Shown: positions 8,573-18,250, counted from the first letter of the stretch. The stretch is DNA of 56,989 nucleotides from Gordonia effusa NBRC 100432 (GCF_000241305.1 NZ_BAEH01000064.1:1-56989); one strand, 5' to 3'. Made by a program: numbers and translations. The notes: generated from the sequence alone by a model not told the origin.

Positions 8573-11500
8573 ATGGCGCAACCGATACCATTTCCCCTTG
8601 TGCCACCCCTGACAGCGAGAGCCAACACCGTAGGACGTGCCAAGCTAGTCGCCATCATCACGGGGTTACTCGGCCTCTTTATGGCATTGGCCACTCCACT
8701 CATGCCGGTATCGCAGACCACCGCCGAGCTGTCCTGGCCGCAAAACGGGATGATCCGCGGCGTCGAGGCCCCCCTGGTCAGCTACGTGCCCATCGACATG
8801 ACCGCGTCGATTCCCTGCTCCGCGGTGAATCAGTTGGCCACTGGCTCCGCCGCCAGCGACTCGAAATCCGTCCTTCTGTCGACTCTGCCGAAACAAGCCG
8901 AGAAATCCTCTGACCGCGGCCTGTTCATCCGCACCACCGGCACCTCTGCCGATGCCCCCGACGCCCGATCTGTCGAAGTGGTCATCCGCAACACGCCCCT
9001 GGTCTCGGCGACCTTCGCCCAACTGCGCGCCCAGCCATGCACTCGCATCGACGTGAAAGCCAGCGCCGACGAGGTTCGCGCCGAATTTGTGGGGATGCGC
9101 ACCGACGACGGCAAACCACTCGTGGGCAGCACCGTCGGTCGGGAGTCCGAACACTACGATTCCGACCAGCGGCCCCAGGTGACCGGCATCTTCACCGACC
9201 TGTCCGGACCGTCGAGTTCGCTCGCCGGACTAACCGCGCATGTCACCATCGATTCGCGCTACAACACCGCACCGACGATCCTGAAGTGGCTCGTCCTGAT
9301 CGTCGGCGTGCTGGCCACCCTGCTGTCGTTGGCCTCGCTGGCGGTCTTGGACTCAACGGACGGCCGCAAACACCGTCGCATCTTCCCCGCACGCTGGTGG
9401 CGCCTGAACCCGCGTGACTACGCCGTCCTCGGCGCTCTGCTGATTTGGCATTTCATCGGCCCGAACACCTCCGACGACGGCTACCTGTTGACGATGTCGC
9501 GGGTGGCCCCCGACAGCGGCTACACCGCGAACTACTTCCGTTGGTTCGGAGCGCCCGAAGCACCGTTCGGTTGGTATTACCAAATATTCGGCTGGCTTTC
9601 GCATATCAGTCTGGCCAGCCCCTGGCTTCGACTACCCGCTTTGCTGTGCGGAATGATCTGCTGGCTGATCGTCAGCCATGAGGTACTGCCAAGGCTTGGC
9701 CGCGCTGCTGGTCGCGCATCGGTCGGCTGGACGTCGGCCTTCGTATTCCTCGCTATGTGGTTCCCGTTCAACAACGGTCTTCGCCCCGAGCCGATTATCT
9801 GTCTCGGCGCGTTGCTTACCTGGTGCTCGGTGGAACGCGCGATCGCGACCGGGCGACTGCTGCCGGCCGCACTCGCCTGCCTCATCGGTGCGTTTAGCCT
9901 CGCAGCGGGGCCGACCGGCCTCCTCGCCGTGGCCGCGCTCGTCGCCGGTGCCCGGCCGATGATCCTCTCAATTATCAAACGCGCCAAGGTAATCCATGGT
10001 GCGAGCGGTGGATCTATCTGGACGTCGTATCTCGCTTTGCTGGCCCCCATTCTCGCGGCGGGCACGTTCGTTATTTTCGTCGTATTCCAGAATTTGACTC
10101 TCACGTCCTTCCTGGACGCGTCGGCGATGAAGACAGCTCTCGGACCGTCGCTGCACTGGTATAACGAAATCGACCGCTACTCTTCGCTTTTCGCGTTCTC
10201 CGCCGACGGCTCCATCGCACGTCGATTTGCCGTGTTGGCCATGCTGCTGTCATTGGTCGCGTCGGGTCTGGTGATGATCCGACGTTCACGCATTCCGGGT
10301 ACGGCACTGGGACCGTCGCGGCGAATCGTCGGAATCACGTTCGCCTCCTTGCTCTTTCTGATGTTCACGCCAACCAAGTGGACACATCACTTCGGCGTCT
10401 TCGCGGGTCTGGGTGCGGCGCTGGCCGCCATCGCCGCGGTCGCGATGGGGCACAGCGTGCTGCATTCACGACGCAATCGCACGATTTTCGCGGCGCTCAC
10501 ACTCTTCATCGCGGGACTCGCGTTCACCGCGCCCAATTCGTTCTATTACTCGTCGGCGTGGGGAATGCCTTGGGGCGTAGAACAAGTCGTGCTCGGCGTC
10601 AACCTGGCGAACCTATTCTTGTACGCCGCATTGCTTCTGCTGCTCCTCGCGCTGTGGTTCCACTTCCGCGAACCATTCACCGGACGCGACCCAGCCGACG
10701 TCGAATCCGGTCGGCCCGACGCCGAACCCGGTAGGCGCCACGCGCTCTGGACCACTTTGCGCAGTGCTCCGCTCGCTTATGTCGCGGCGGCGATCGTGCT
10801 GTTCGAAATGGTCACCGCATTATTCGCCGGTATCCAGCAGAGCAATTCCTATTCGGTGCCGCGGACAAACCTCGAAGCCTTGACGGGCAAGGAATGCGGC
10901 ATGGCTGACAAGGTCTACGTCGAAACCGATCCGAGTAACTATCTGTTGTCACCGGTCGACAAGACGCTGCCCGACCCTCTGTTCGGGCCCAAAACTGGTG
11001 GATCGTCCAAGTCGTCGGGCTTTAGTGCCAACGGACTCCCCGAAGAACTCAGCGCTACCGCGTCGGCCGGCTCCCTCGGAGTGCTAGCCGGTGCGGCACA
11101 AGCCGATCCGGATATCTTGAACGCCAACACGGCCAACACCGGTGGTGGCGAAATCGCCAAGCCAGGAATCAATGGTTCGGTGGCGCAGCTCCCGTTCCTT
11201 CTCGATCCGGCGCGGACTCCGGTGCTGGGCAGCTATTCGGAGGATGCGCAGATGCCGGCGTATCTGACGACAGGCTGGTATGCCCTTCCGAAAGATTTTC
11301 GCTCGCATCAGTTGCTGACGTTCTCGGTGGCCGGCTGGTTCAACACACCCGACCTACAGCTGGAATACACCACCGGCACCGTCGGAGCGAACACTCGGGA
11401 CGGTGACCTGACCAAGGCGGGCACGATTGACATGATCGATCCCGGCCCGCGACCGTCGTGGCGCAATGTACGGCTGACCACCGATCAGATCCCGGCTGAC

Positions 11501-11965
11501 GCTACCGCCGTACGCATCGTGGCGAAGGACGAGAACCTGTCGAAGGATCAATTCATGGCGGTGACTCCGCCACGGCTACCCGACCTGCGCTCGCTGGAAG
11601 ACGTTGTGGGACGGACAGATCCGGTCCACATCGACTGGACGTCGGGGCTGGTGTTCCCGTGTCAGCGCCCCTTCAACCACCACAACGGTGTGGCCGAGAT
11701 TCCGAAGTGGCGGATCAAGCCGGGCGCCGATCTCGCGGCTGCGGTCTCCGCGTGGCAGGCAGCCGACGGCGGCGGCCCGATCGGTTGGCTTGAGGTGTCG
11801 CAACAGGCTGATTCGCTGGCCACGTACTTGATCGGCGACCTCGGCCGCGATTGGGGATCGTTGGAGAAATACACCCCGTACGGAGACGTCGGCACGCTGG
11901 CCGAAATCACCACCGGCACCGCGACGCGCAGCGGGCTGTGGGCCCCAGCACCGATCCGGTACTAG
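8573..11965 (+). CDS. embC: Arabinosyltransferase EmbC
   Basis: GT-C arabinofuranosyltransferase of 1130 residues with about 13-15 membrane segments and a C-terminal carbohydrate-binding domain. In mycobacteria EmbC extends the arabinan of lipoarabinomannan. It is assigned as EmbC rather than A or B from position after aftA and from EmbC-like stretches (SRIPGTALGPSRRIVGIT; GPSLHWYNE; ending TATRSGLWAPAPIRY). The catalytic acidic pair is in TSDDGY (Asp301/Asp302) and Met308 occupies the position of EmbB Met306. ATG at 8573 is kept; GTG at 8600 is an alternative. Only 23 bp separate it from divergent aroQ, so its promoter probably lies inside aroQ. A small hypothetical gene follows after 9 bp. 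Confidence 0.95.
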   Translation: MAQPIPFPLVPPLTARANTVGRAKLVAIITGLLGLFMALATPLMPVSQTTAELSWPQNGMIRGVEAPLVSYVPIDMTASIPCSAVNQLATGSAASDSKSVLLSTLPKQAEKSSDRGLFIRTTGTSADAPDARSVEVVIRNTPLVSATFAQLRAQPCTRIDVKASADEVRAEFVGMRTDDGKPLVGSTVGRESEHYDSDQRPQVTGIFTDLSGPSSSLAGLTAHVTIDSRYNTAPTILKWLVLIVGVLATLLSLASLAVLDSTDGRKHRRIFPARWWRLNPRDYAVLGALLIWHFIGPNTSDDGYLLTMSRVAPDSGYTANYFRWFGAPEAPFGWYYQIFGWLSHISLASPWLRLPALLCGMICWLIVSHEVLPRLGRAAGRASVGWTSAFVFLAMWFPFNNGLRPEPIICLGALLTWCSVERAIATGRLLPAALACLIGAFSLAAGPTGLLAVAALVAGARPMILSIIKRAKVIHGASGGSIWTSYLALLAPILAAGTFVIFVVFQNLTLTSFLDASAMKTALGPSLHWYNEIDRYSSLFAFSADGSIARRFAVLAMLLSLVASGLVMIRRSRIPGTALGPSRRIVGITFASLLFLMFTPTKWTHHFGVFAGLGAALAAIAAVAMGHSVLHSRRNRTIFAALTLFIAGLAFTAPNSFYYSSAWGMPWGVEQVVLGVNLANLFLYAALLLLLLALWFHFREPFTGRDPADVESGRPDAEPGRRHALWTTLRSAPLAYVAAAIVLFEMVTALFAGIQQSNSYSVPRTNLEALTGKECGMADKVYVETDPSNYLLSPVDKTLPDPLFGPKTGGSSKSSGFSANGLPEELSATASAGSLGVLAGAAQADPDILNANTANTGGGEIAKPGINGSVAQLPFLLDPARTPVLGSYSEDAQMPAYLTTGWYALPKDFRSHQLLTFSVAGWFNTPDLQLEYTTGTVGANTRDGDLTKAGTIDMIDPGPRPSWRNVRLTTDQIPADATAVRIVAKDENLSKDQFMAVTPPRLPDLRSLEDVVGRTDPVHIDWTSGLVFPCQRPFNHHNGVAEIPKWRIKPGADLAAAVSAWQAADGGGPIGWLEVSQQADSLATYLIGDLGRDWGSLEKYTPYGDVGTLAEITTGTATRSGLWAPAPIRY

Positions 11966-11974
11966 TCTCGGCAC

Positions 11975-12619
11975 ATGAGCTACGACCTCTGGCTGATACC
12001 CGAGCAGCACTGTGACACCGCGACATCCGCGCGTGATTACGCGCTTGCACAAGATGAGGCCAACGAGCCGGGAACCGACGTCGCCGAGGGCCTGGCCGCG
12101 GCAATCAGCGCGCTGGACGCACCCCTCGAGGAGGAGGCGGGGTTTCTGTCCCTGTTCCCGCTCGACGGTACCGGCGGCGCTGTCTTTGTTCCGTCGCCGT
12201 GGTCAGCTATCCAGCAAGCCCGCGATATCGTTGTGCCACAGGCATTTTCCGTCGGCTACGGCGTCTACGATCCGCAGCTCGACATTGTGCTCGATCCACG
12301 CGAGGCACGCGCCGGCCACCTGATGACCTCGAACGAGGGCACCTTCCCCACTCTTACCCGCGGGCTTGTCGAACACTTCGCACGCGCGATGAAGGTCAAG
12401 GATTTCGTGATCATCGAGACCGCCGACGAGGTCTATATACAGTCCCAGCGAACCGACGTCGGGGCATACGACCTCGAATACCGGGACGGATCGTCAGACC
12501 GTCATTTCGGCACCGAGGTCGCGAGCCCGGACGATGTGGTCGAGGCGATGCTCGAATGGCTGGCAGGCAATGTAGCTGCCTACCAACGACATTCGTGGCG
12601 CAAACTCGACTTGGGGTAG
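11975..12619 (+). CDS. Conserved hypothetical protein, 214 aa
   Basis: I do not recognise the family with confidence. A soluble, acidic 214-residue protein starting MSYDLWLIPE, with ATG at 11975 only 9 bp after embC, so probably co-transcribed. The C-terminal half contains EVYIQSQ and YDLEYRDGSSDRHFGTE followed by a helix ending EAMLEWLAG. That beta-rich pattern (YxLEYRDGxxxxHF) resembles small proteins often found as immunity or neighbour proteins in actinobacteria, but no toxin gene is adjacent. No signal peptide, membrane segment or metal-binding motif. Confidence 0.75.
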   Translation: MSYDLWLIPEQHCDTATSARDYALAQDEANEPGTDVAEGLAAAISALDAPLEEEAGFLSLFPLDGTGGAVFVPSPWSAIQQARDIVVPQAFSVGYGVYDPQLDIVLDPREARAGHLMTSNEGTFPTLTRGLVEHFARAMKVKDFVIIETADEVYIQSQRTDVGAYDLEYRDGSSDRHFGTEVASPDDVVEAMLEWLAGNVAAYQRHSWRKLDLG

Positions 12620-12623
12620 CTGA

Positions 12624-13064
12624 CTACCGCGGCGTGCAGATCACCACCGGGATGTCCCGTTTGGTGTTGAGCTGATAACCCGCGTACATGCGGTACGCCT
12701 TGACAATCTGCGGCCAAAGCACCGCCTTCTCGTCGGCCGACGCGGTGCGCGCGGTCATCGGCCGGGTGTCTTTACCGATGGTCACCTCGACGTCGGGATT
12801 GACGGCCAAGTTCTTGTACCAGTCCGGGTGATCGGAGTGGCCGCCCTTCGACGCCACGACAACCAACCGATCGGGCGCATACAGCGGCGCGGTCAGCATG
12901 GTGCTGCGCCGAAGTTGGGATTTACGTCCGATCGTGTGCAACTCGAGCGTCTGCATTCGCGCCAACCGCTTGGGAAAGCGGCCGCCGGTCAGCTTGAGCA
13001 CAATTCGATGCCCGGTCTCGAGCATCCACGCGCCGATTTCGATCGCGAAGTCGGGTATACGCAT
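12624..13064 (-). CDS. Deazaflavin (F420)-dependent nitroreductase family protein
   Basis: A 146-residue protein of the Ddn/Rv3547 family, split-barrel enzymes that use reduced coenzyme F420. Family features visible: LHTIGRKSQLRRSTML, LVVVASKGGHSDHPDWYKNLAVNPDVEVTIG, and the closing segment with MYAGYQ. The ASKGG...HPxWYxNL block is the F420/substrate-binding signature. Members reduce quinones, nitroimidazoles or other electrophiles; the substrate here is unknown. It is convergent with the hypothetical gene (4 bp) and lies within the insertion that splits embC from embA. Two LLM-type, F420-linked candidates occur elsewhere in the window. Confidence 0.85.
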   Translation of the reverse strand: MRIPDFAIEIGAWMLETGHRIVLKLTGGRFPKRLARMQTLELHTIGRKSQLRRSTMLTAPLYAPDRLVVVASKGGHSDHPDWYKNLAVNPDVEVTIGKDTRPMTARTASADEKAVLWPQIVKAYRMYAGYQLNTKRDIPVVICTPR

Positions 13065-13124
13065 ATCTTAGCCTCCTGAGGGTCTAACTGTCTGGGTCAG
13101 TATCCCTCACGAGGTCGCCGAGGG

Positions 13125-14186
13125 CTAGCCGGGCTCGACGGTGACCTTGATCGCCGAGCCCTCCTTCACCACCGCGAACGCTTCGAGCGCGTCATCGAGC
13201 GGGATATGCCGGGTGATGAGATCTTTCACCGGGACCTGGCCGGTGGAGATGTACTCCAGGGCGCGCTTGTTGTGTTCGGGCGCCGAGCCATTGGCGCCGT
13301 GGATATGCAACTGGCGGTAGTGAACGATATTCGAATCGCAGGTGATGGTCGGATCAGTTTTGGGCAACCCGCCGAAGAAGGAGATCCGGCCGTTTCGGGC
13401 GGCCATCGAAATCGCCTGCTCCTGAGCAACATTCGCGGCCGTCGCGGTGATGATTACGTCCGCGCCACGACCATCGGTCAGTTCCATGACGCGTTCGATC
13501 ACATCGACTTTGGATCCGTCGATGATTTCGTCGGGAGACACGGCATCGGCCGACATCTGCAAGCGGCCGGCGTTGACATCCACCAGATAGACGGGCCCCG
13601 CTTTGTGGACGCCCCGCGCGATGCGAATATGCATACATCCGATGGGACCGGCGCCGAAAACCACGACCGTATCCCCCTCTTCGATTCCGAGTAGTTCCTG
13701 TGCGTTGATGGCACACGCGAACGGTTCGGCGGCAGATGCCTCGTCGAAACCGACATTGTCTGGGACACGGTTCAGACCGTCAACTTTGAGTACCTGCCGC
13801 GGGACGATCATGTACTCCGCGAACCCACCGTCGTACTGGTAGCCAATCGACGTCTGGTTCTGACAGACAGCCATCCAGCCCTTCCGGCATTCGTGACAGT
13901 CCCCGCAGGGCACCGCCGCGATCACCTGGACACGGTCACCAACCTGCCAGTTCGCCCCGAAGGTGCCGTTGACATCGGCGCCGATTTCGACGATCTCTCC
14001 GGCAACCTCGTGTCCGAGCGTGCGCGGCGGCGTGAGGTTCTGGTGGCCGTTCCCGTAGATCTTGACGTCGGTGCCGCATGTCGAACAGTTGCGGACCCGA
14101 ATCTTGACCTCGTCGCGGCCGCATGTCGGTTCGGGTACATCTTCGAGGCGAACGTCCTCGGGTGCGTAGAACCGTAGTGCCTTCAT
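13125..14186 (-). CDS. Zinc-dependent alcohol dehydrogenase, probably hexitol(-phosphate) type
   Basis: Medium-chain zinc dehydrogenase of 353 residues. The ATG at 14186 (MKALRFYAPEDVRLEDVP) is the natural start; a longer frame to 14333 crosses the regulatory region. Catalytic zinc ligands are in STCGTD and TLGHEVAGEI; the structural zinc site is CGDCHECRKGWMAVC; the cofactor fold is VFGAGPIGC. Orientation and proximity to the mannitol-type PTS suggest that it oxidises the incoming hexitol phosphate to a ketose phosphate. Classic mannitol-1-phosphate dehydrogenase (MtlD) belongs to another family, so the substrate might be another hexitol (galactitol- or sorbitol-phosphate-like). This assignment is inference from context. 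Confidence 0.88.
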   Translation of the reverse strand: MKALRFYAPEDVRLEDVPEPTCGRDEVKIRVRNCSTCGTDVKIYGNGHQNLTPPRTLGHEVAGEIVEIGADVNGTFGANWQVGDRVQVIAAVPCGDCHECRKGWMAVCQNQTSIGYQYDGGFAEYMIVPRQVLKVDGLNRVPDNVGFDEASAAEPFACAINAQELLGIEEGDTVVVFGAGPIGCMHIRIARGVHKAGPVYLVDVNAGRLQMSADAVSPDEIIDGSKVDVIERVMELTDGRGADVIITATAANVAQEQAISMAARNGRISFFGGLPKTDPTITCDSNIVHYRQLHIHGANGSAPEHNKRALEYISTGQVPVKDLITRHIPLDDALEAFAVVKEGSAIKVTVEPG

Positions 14187-14361
14187 AGTGATGTGCCTCT
14201 CATAGACGGATGCTGATGTGTGCACTCTATCGGTCATTCGGGCATAAATCCACTCCGATATGTGCCCATTTATAGCCGATTGCTTGCATTCCTGACCGTT
14301 TATGTGTCTACTTGAGTATGTGACCGGCATCACGGTCGTGGTTCAAGCGGAGGTAGCTCTC
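14187..14361. promoter_or_regulatory. Divergent control region of dehydrogenase and mtlA
   Basis: This 175-bp region separates the two divergent sugar genes and should hold both promoters. It is more A+T-rich than its surroundings. Three TATGTG words occur at 14259, 14301 and 14317, and ATAAAT/ATTTAT boxes sit in an imperfect inverted repeat (CGGGCATAAATCC near 14239; CCATTTATAGCCG near 14267). These are candidates for the DeoR regulator encoded at 18547. The mtlA ribosome-binding site (GGAGG, 14349-14353) is clear. Confidence 0.35.
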
Positions 14362-16359
14362 ATGTCCGGAGTAGACAATCCGACGTCGCGCGGCGGTCTG
14401 CGCGTACGCGTCCAGAAGTTCGGCACGGCATTGTCGAATATGGTCATGCCCAATATCGGCGCGTTCATCGCGTGGGGCCTGCTGACCGCACTATTCATCG
14501 AGTCGGGCTGGTTGACCGGCATCTTTACCGGCTTGGACGATCCCAACGGGTGGGTCGCGAAGATCGGCGGTTGGGGTGCATACGACGGCGCCGGCATCGT
14601 GACGCCGATGATCACCTACCTGTTGCCCATCCTCATCGGATACTCCGGCGGGCGAATGGTCCACGGCAATCGCGGTGCCGTCGTCGGCGCGATCGCGACC
14701 GTCGGCGTCATCACCGGCTCTGACGTTCCGATGTTCATGGGTGCGATGATCATGGGTCCGCTCGGCGGCTGGCTGATGAAGAAGCTCGACGATCTGTGGT
14801 CAGGGAAAATCAAGCCGGGCTTCGAGATGCTGGTGGACAACTTCTCCGCTGGAATCCTCGGCCTCTTGCTTGCCATCGTGGGCTTCTTCGGCGTCGGGCC
14901 GATCGTTTCGGGATTCACCCGCGCGGCGGGCAACGCTGTCGACTTCCTCGTCAACCACGACCTTCTGCCGCTGACGTCGATCTTCATCGAACCGGCGAAA
15001 GTGCTGTTCCTCAACAACGCGATCAACCACGGCGTACTGACTCCACTGGGTACCGCGCAAGCCGCCGAAACCGGCAAATCCATCCTGTTCCTATTAGAGA
15101 CCAATCCGGGCCCCGGTTTGGGAATCCTGTTGGCGTACACCTTCTTCGGCAAGGGCCCAGCGCGCGCGTCGGCACCCGGAGCCGCCATCATCCAGTTCTT
15201 CGGCGGCATCCACGAGATCTACTTCCCCTATGTCCTGATGAAGCCGCGACTGATCCTCGCCGCGATCCTCGGCGGCATGACCGGCGTTTTCATCAACGTG
15301 CTCTTCGGCTCCGGGTTGCGCGCACCGGCCGCGCCAGGATCGATTATCGCGATCTACGCGCAGACGCCGGCTGACAGTTTCCTCGGCGTGACGCTGTCGG
15401 TGATCGGGGCAACCGCGGTATCGCTGCTCACCGCGACCTTCCTATTGAAGATCGACCACTCCGAAGAGATGCCGGATCTCGCGGCGGCCACCGCCGGGAT
15501 GGAGGCGATGAAGGGTAAGAAGTCCAGTGTGTCGGCAATGCTGACCGGCGACGGTTCACGTGGCCCGATCACCGATATCGTCTTCGCCTGCGACGCCGGG
15601 ATGGGATCGTCGGCAATGGGCGCCTCGGTGTTGCGGCGCAAGATTCAGAAGGCCGGCTACGGCGATGTCACCGTGGTGAACCAGGCGATCTCCAACCTCG
15701 AAGACACTCACGATCTCATCGTCACGCATAAGGACCTCACCGACCGAGCGCGCCAATCCACGCCGTCGGCGTTGCACATCTCGGTGGATGACTTCATGTC
15801 CAGTCCACGATATGACGAGATCGTCGAACTACTCGGCAAGACGAACTCCCCGGGTTCTGAATCGGCTGCACCACAAGAGGATTCAGGATCTACTCCGCCG
15901 TCGACCGGTGGTGGCGTCGCCACCGCGACGGCTCCCGCGCAGCAGGCACTCGCCCTGGAATCTATCGTGCTGCACGGCACGGCGACTACCCGCGATGCTG
16001 CCATCGACGAGGCCGGGCGACTACTTGTGGAGTGCGGAGCGGTCGAGGAATCGTATGTCGCGGCGATGCATGAGCGGGAGAAGTCGGTGGCCACCTTTAT
16101 GGGCAATGGCCTGGCGATCCCACATGGCACCAACGAGGCCAAGAGCGCGATCGTCCGCACCGGCTTGTCCTTCGTCCGCTACGACAACCCGATCGACTGG
16201 AAGGGTAAGCCGGCCGAGTTCGTTATCGGTATCGCCGGGGCGGGAAAGGACCACCTCGCGTTACTGAACAAGATTGCCAAGGCCTTCCTCAAGGCCGAGG
16301 ACGTAGATCGGTTGCGTGCCGCGCAGACGGCAGACGAGATTCGCGACATCCTCTCCTGA
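14362..16359 (+). CDS. mtlA: PTS mannitol-type transporter, fused IIC-IIB-IIA
   Basis: Phosphotransferase-system permease of about 665 residues, imports and phosphorylates mannitol or a related hexitol. Domain order: IIC membrane channel (about residues 15-350, including GGxHE-type FFGGIHEIYFPYVL), IIB (about 390-490) with active-site Cys410 in FACDAGMGSSAMG, a Pro/Ser/Thr-rich linker, and IIA (about 520-663) with active-site His588 in LAIPHGTNEA. The ATG at 14362 is chosen for its GGAGG 8 bp upstream; the frame opens earlier at 14302. It needs general PTS proteins (EI, HPr) encoded elsewhere. Likely repressed by the DeoR-type protein downstream. A complete three-domain transporter, no missing catalytic residue. 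Confidence 0.95.
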   Translation: MSGVDNPTSRGGLRVRVQKFGTALSNMVMPNIGAFIAWGLLTALFIESGWLTGIFTGLDDPNGWVAKIGGWGAYDGAGIVTPMITYLLPILIGYSGGRMVHGNRGAVVGAIATVGVITGSDVPMFMGAMIMGPLGGWLMKKLDDLWSGKIKPGFEMLVDNFSAGILGLLLAIVGFFGVGPIVSGFTRAAGNAVDFLVNHDLLPLTSIFIEPAKVLFLNNAINHGVLTPLGTAQAAETGKSILFLLETNPGPGLGILLAYTFFGKGPARASAPGAAIIQFFGGIHEIYFPYVLMKPRLILAAILGGMTGVFINVLFGSGLRAPAAPGSIIAIYAQTPADSFLGVTLSVIGATAVSLLTATFLLKIDHSEEMPDLAAATAGMEAMKGKKSSVSAMLTGDGSRGPITDIVFACDAGMGSSAMGASVLRRKIQKAGYGDVTVVNQAISNLEDTHDLIVTHKDLTDRARQSTPSALHISVDDFMSSPRYDEIVELLGKTNSPGSESAAPQEDSGSTPPSTGGGVATATAPAQQALALESIVLHGTATTRDAAIDEAGRLLVECGAVEESYVAAMHEREKSVATFMGNGLAIPHGTNEAKSAIVRTGLSFVRYDNPIDWKGKPAEFVIGIAGAGKDHLALLNKIAKAFLKAEDVDRLRAAQTADEIRDILS

Positions 16360-16387
16360 GAGCGACGTATCGGCTTGTGCGTGCGTG

Positions 16388-16789
16388 TTACCGATTTCGA
16401 GAGTCCAGCCACGACTGCAACTCCGTGGCTGTACCAGGTTCCAATGCCAACTCGAACCCTAACGATCCCGAGCGCATACTTACGACAACGACCTCAATAC
16501 CGGCGTGGAACATCGCCTGCTCGGTCTCACTCGCCTCGCGTCGACCAACCATCTCAAGCGAGAGTCGGTCGTAGGCCTGCCGGTTTCCATCAGTGTCATA
16601 CAACTCGGCACGCTTTTCGGCTAAGGCGATCGCGCCGGGCTTCCAGCCCTCGTCTTGATCGACAGGCAGAGACCGAAATAGCACTGCGGCACTGCCGCGG
16701 ATCCTGCGGATGCGGCGAATCACCATTGGCGCTAGGAGCGGCACGCAAATGACCAATCCAATGGCAAATACCAGCAGCGTAAGCAGCAC
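16388..16789 (-). CDS. DUF2550-like membrane-anchored protein
   Basis: A protein of about 133 residues with one N-terminal membrane segment (LLTLLVFAIGLVICVPLLAP) followed by a basic stretch (RRIRRIRG) and a cytosolic domain ending GTATELQSWLDSRNR. The pattern matches DUF2550, a family best known from a gene next to the actinobacterial ATP synthase operon. The start is GTG 16789, with a strong GAGGAGG ribosome-binding site a few bases upstream; the longer open frame upstream has no such signal. Function is unknown. It is convergent with mtlA. Away from its usual neighbours, it may be a second copy (paralogue); this needs the whole genome. Confidence 0.68.
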   Translation of the reverse strand: MLLTLLVFAIGLVICVPLLAPMVIRRIRRIRGSAAVLFRSLPVDQDEGWKPGAIALAEKRAELYDTDGNRQAYDRLSLEMVGRREASETEQAMFHAGIEVVVVSMRSGSLGFELALEPGTATELQSWLDSRNR

Positions 16790-16939
16790 ATGGCCTCCTC
16801 GATAGACATCAGCCCTCCCCGATCGTCCCTTAGATCTTGAGCAGGTTGTAGTTCGCGTGAATGACGGACATGCCGCTGGCGCGTTTACGATAGCGAAATA
16901 TAGGATGAGAGAGGACGTCGACTCAGAGAGATTTCGAGC

Positions 16940-18214
16940 ATGAGACGATTTAATACCGAATATTCCGCACGCGATCAATGCTATGCGCTCGGAACCGAGT
17001 CCCCGACGAAGCAGTTCTATCTTGCCATTCCCGTCAGCACCGCAAGCGTAGAATACAACGAGTATTACACTCTGTCCGAAGGCGAATACCGACACTTTAT
17101 GGACAGCCGTGAGGCGGCAATCACATTTGCGGACGAGTGCCGGATCCGTGAGCATGATGATCGATTAATCATCAAACCGGGAAGCAATCGTGGTGCACCA
17201 ATCTGGCCGATTCGGCCGACTCGCGGGGGGGCGGTCAAGAATCATATAAACGCGGCCGAAGGTCATTCGTACACTTCAAACACTTCGTCAGTTTCCATTG
17301 TCCGCACCGGCCCCAAGTCGAACACGCCGCAAATCACCGACGCGGCACTCCTCACGATTGGACTGGTCGCCGGACTAATTCTCTATCTGATGAGCGTCGA
17401 ATGGTGGTACTTAGTTGTTCTGATCGTTCTTGGCCTCGGTATCCTGCAGGGCATTTCACTGATTCGAGCCAGATCGGCAATCGGAGAGCCGCTGATTACT
17501 GTCGGCTCTCCGGGAATCCAATCGAAGGATTTTTTGCTGCCGTGGGACCGAGTAGTTGCGATGGAGTTCACCTTTACCAAGACTGAATACTTGCGCAACG
17601 ACCCCACTAAGACCAAGGCCACTGATCGCGCCGTCAACTCTCTAGTTGTGACCTCGAAAGACCGCGACGACAACGGCCGCCCTCTTCAGTACGGCACCAC
17701 CCTCCGTGGCAACTATTCTGACAACTACAACGAATTTCGCGACGCCGCCCAGCACTTTTCCCCTCGGATCCAGTTCAGAACCGAGATTGTCAGCGCTGAC
17801 TACGCTGTCCATACCGGCCAGGTGGAAAAATTGTTGGAAGAACTGAAGCAAAGCGGACAGATCGTCATTCGAGATCGACGCTCCCGCCCTACGGGCGTAG
17901 CACTGAGCGCCGACGGTTTCACCAATGAAGGTTCAACTATCCGTTGGACGGATGCCTCGGCCGTTATCGCTTACACGTACGTGCACACCACCCAGACAAG
18001 TCTCGGCGACGCGACTTCGCGAAAGCCACGCCTGTCCATTCTGCAGACGAAGCAGGATTCGTCCGGAAAGCTCATTCCGTTCCGATTCGGGTTTCTCGGG
18101 TTCGATTACGTCAGCTACGGATCCGATTGGTTGCCCACGATCGAAGAACTCGCGGTAGTCGTGGAGCGGGTTGCGCCCCACATTCGATTCGTTGACCAGC
18201 GAACGAGCGGTTGA
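16940..18214 (+). CDS. Unrecognised membrane protein, 424 aa
   Basis: I do not recognise this protein. ATG 16940 is preceded by an AGAGAGA stretch that may serve as a ribosome-binding site. Residues 1-130 look soluble (EYYTLSEGEYRHF, then polar low-complexity sequence); two membrane segments lie at about 134-151 and 155-175; residues 180-424 are a soluble beta-rich domain (LITVGSPGIQSKDFLLPWDRV) that could be a PH-like fold, by appearance only. Codon use is unlike the cell-wall genes: the stretch 17041-17100 has 27 G/C of 60, against about 68% in parts of mtlA. That supports recent acquisition. Followed after about 100 bp by another small membrane protein. Confidence 0.7.
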   Translation: MRRFNTEYSARDQCYALGTESPTKQFYLAIPVSTASVEYNEYYTLSEGEYRHFMDSREAAITFADECRIREHDDRLIIKPGSNRGAPIWPIRPTRGGAVKNHINAAEGHSYTSNTSSVSIVRTGPKSNTPQITDAALLTIGLVAGLILYLMSVEWWYLVVLIVLGLGILQGISLIRARSAIGEPLITVGSPGIQSKDFLLPWDRVVAMEFTFTKTEYLRNDPTKTKATDRAVNSLVVTSKDRDDNGRPLQYGTTLRGNYSDNYNEFRDAAQHFSPRIQFRTEIVSADYAVHTGQVEKLLEELKQSGQIVIRDRRSRPTGVALSADGFTNEGSTIRWTDASAVIAYTYVHTTQTSLGDATSRKPRLSILQTKQDSSGKLIPFRFGFLGFDYVSYGSDWLPTIEELAVVVERVAPHIRFVDQRTSG

Positions 18215-18250
18215 AGACCAGCGTGTCATTCGTTCAATGCAGCGCGCGCC

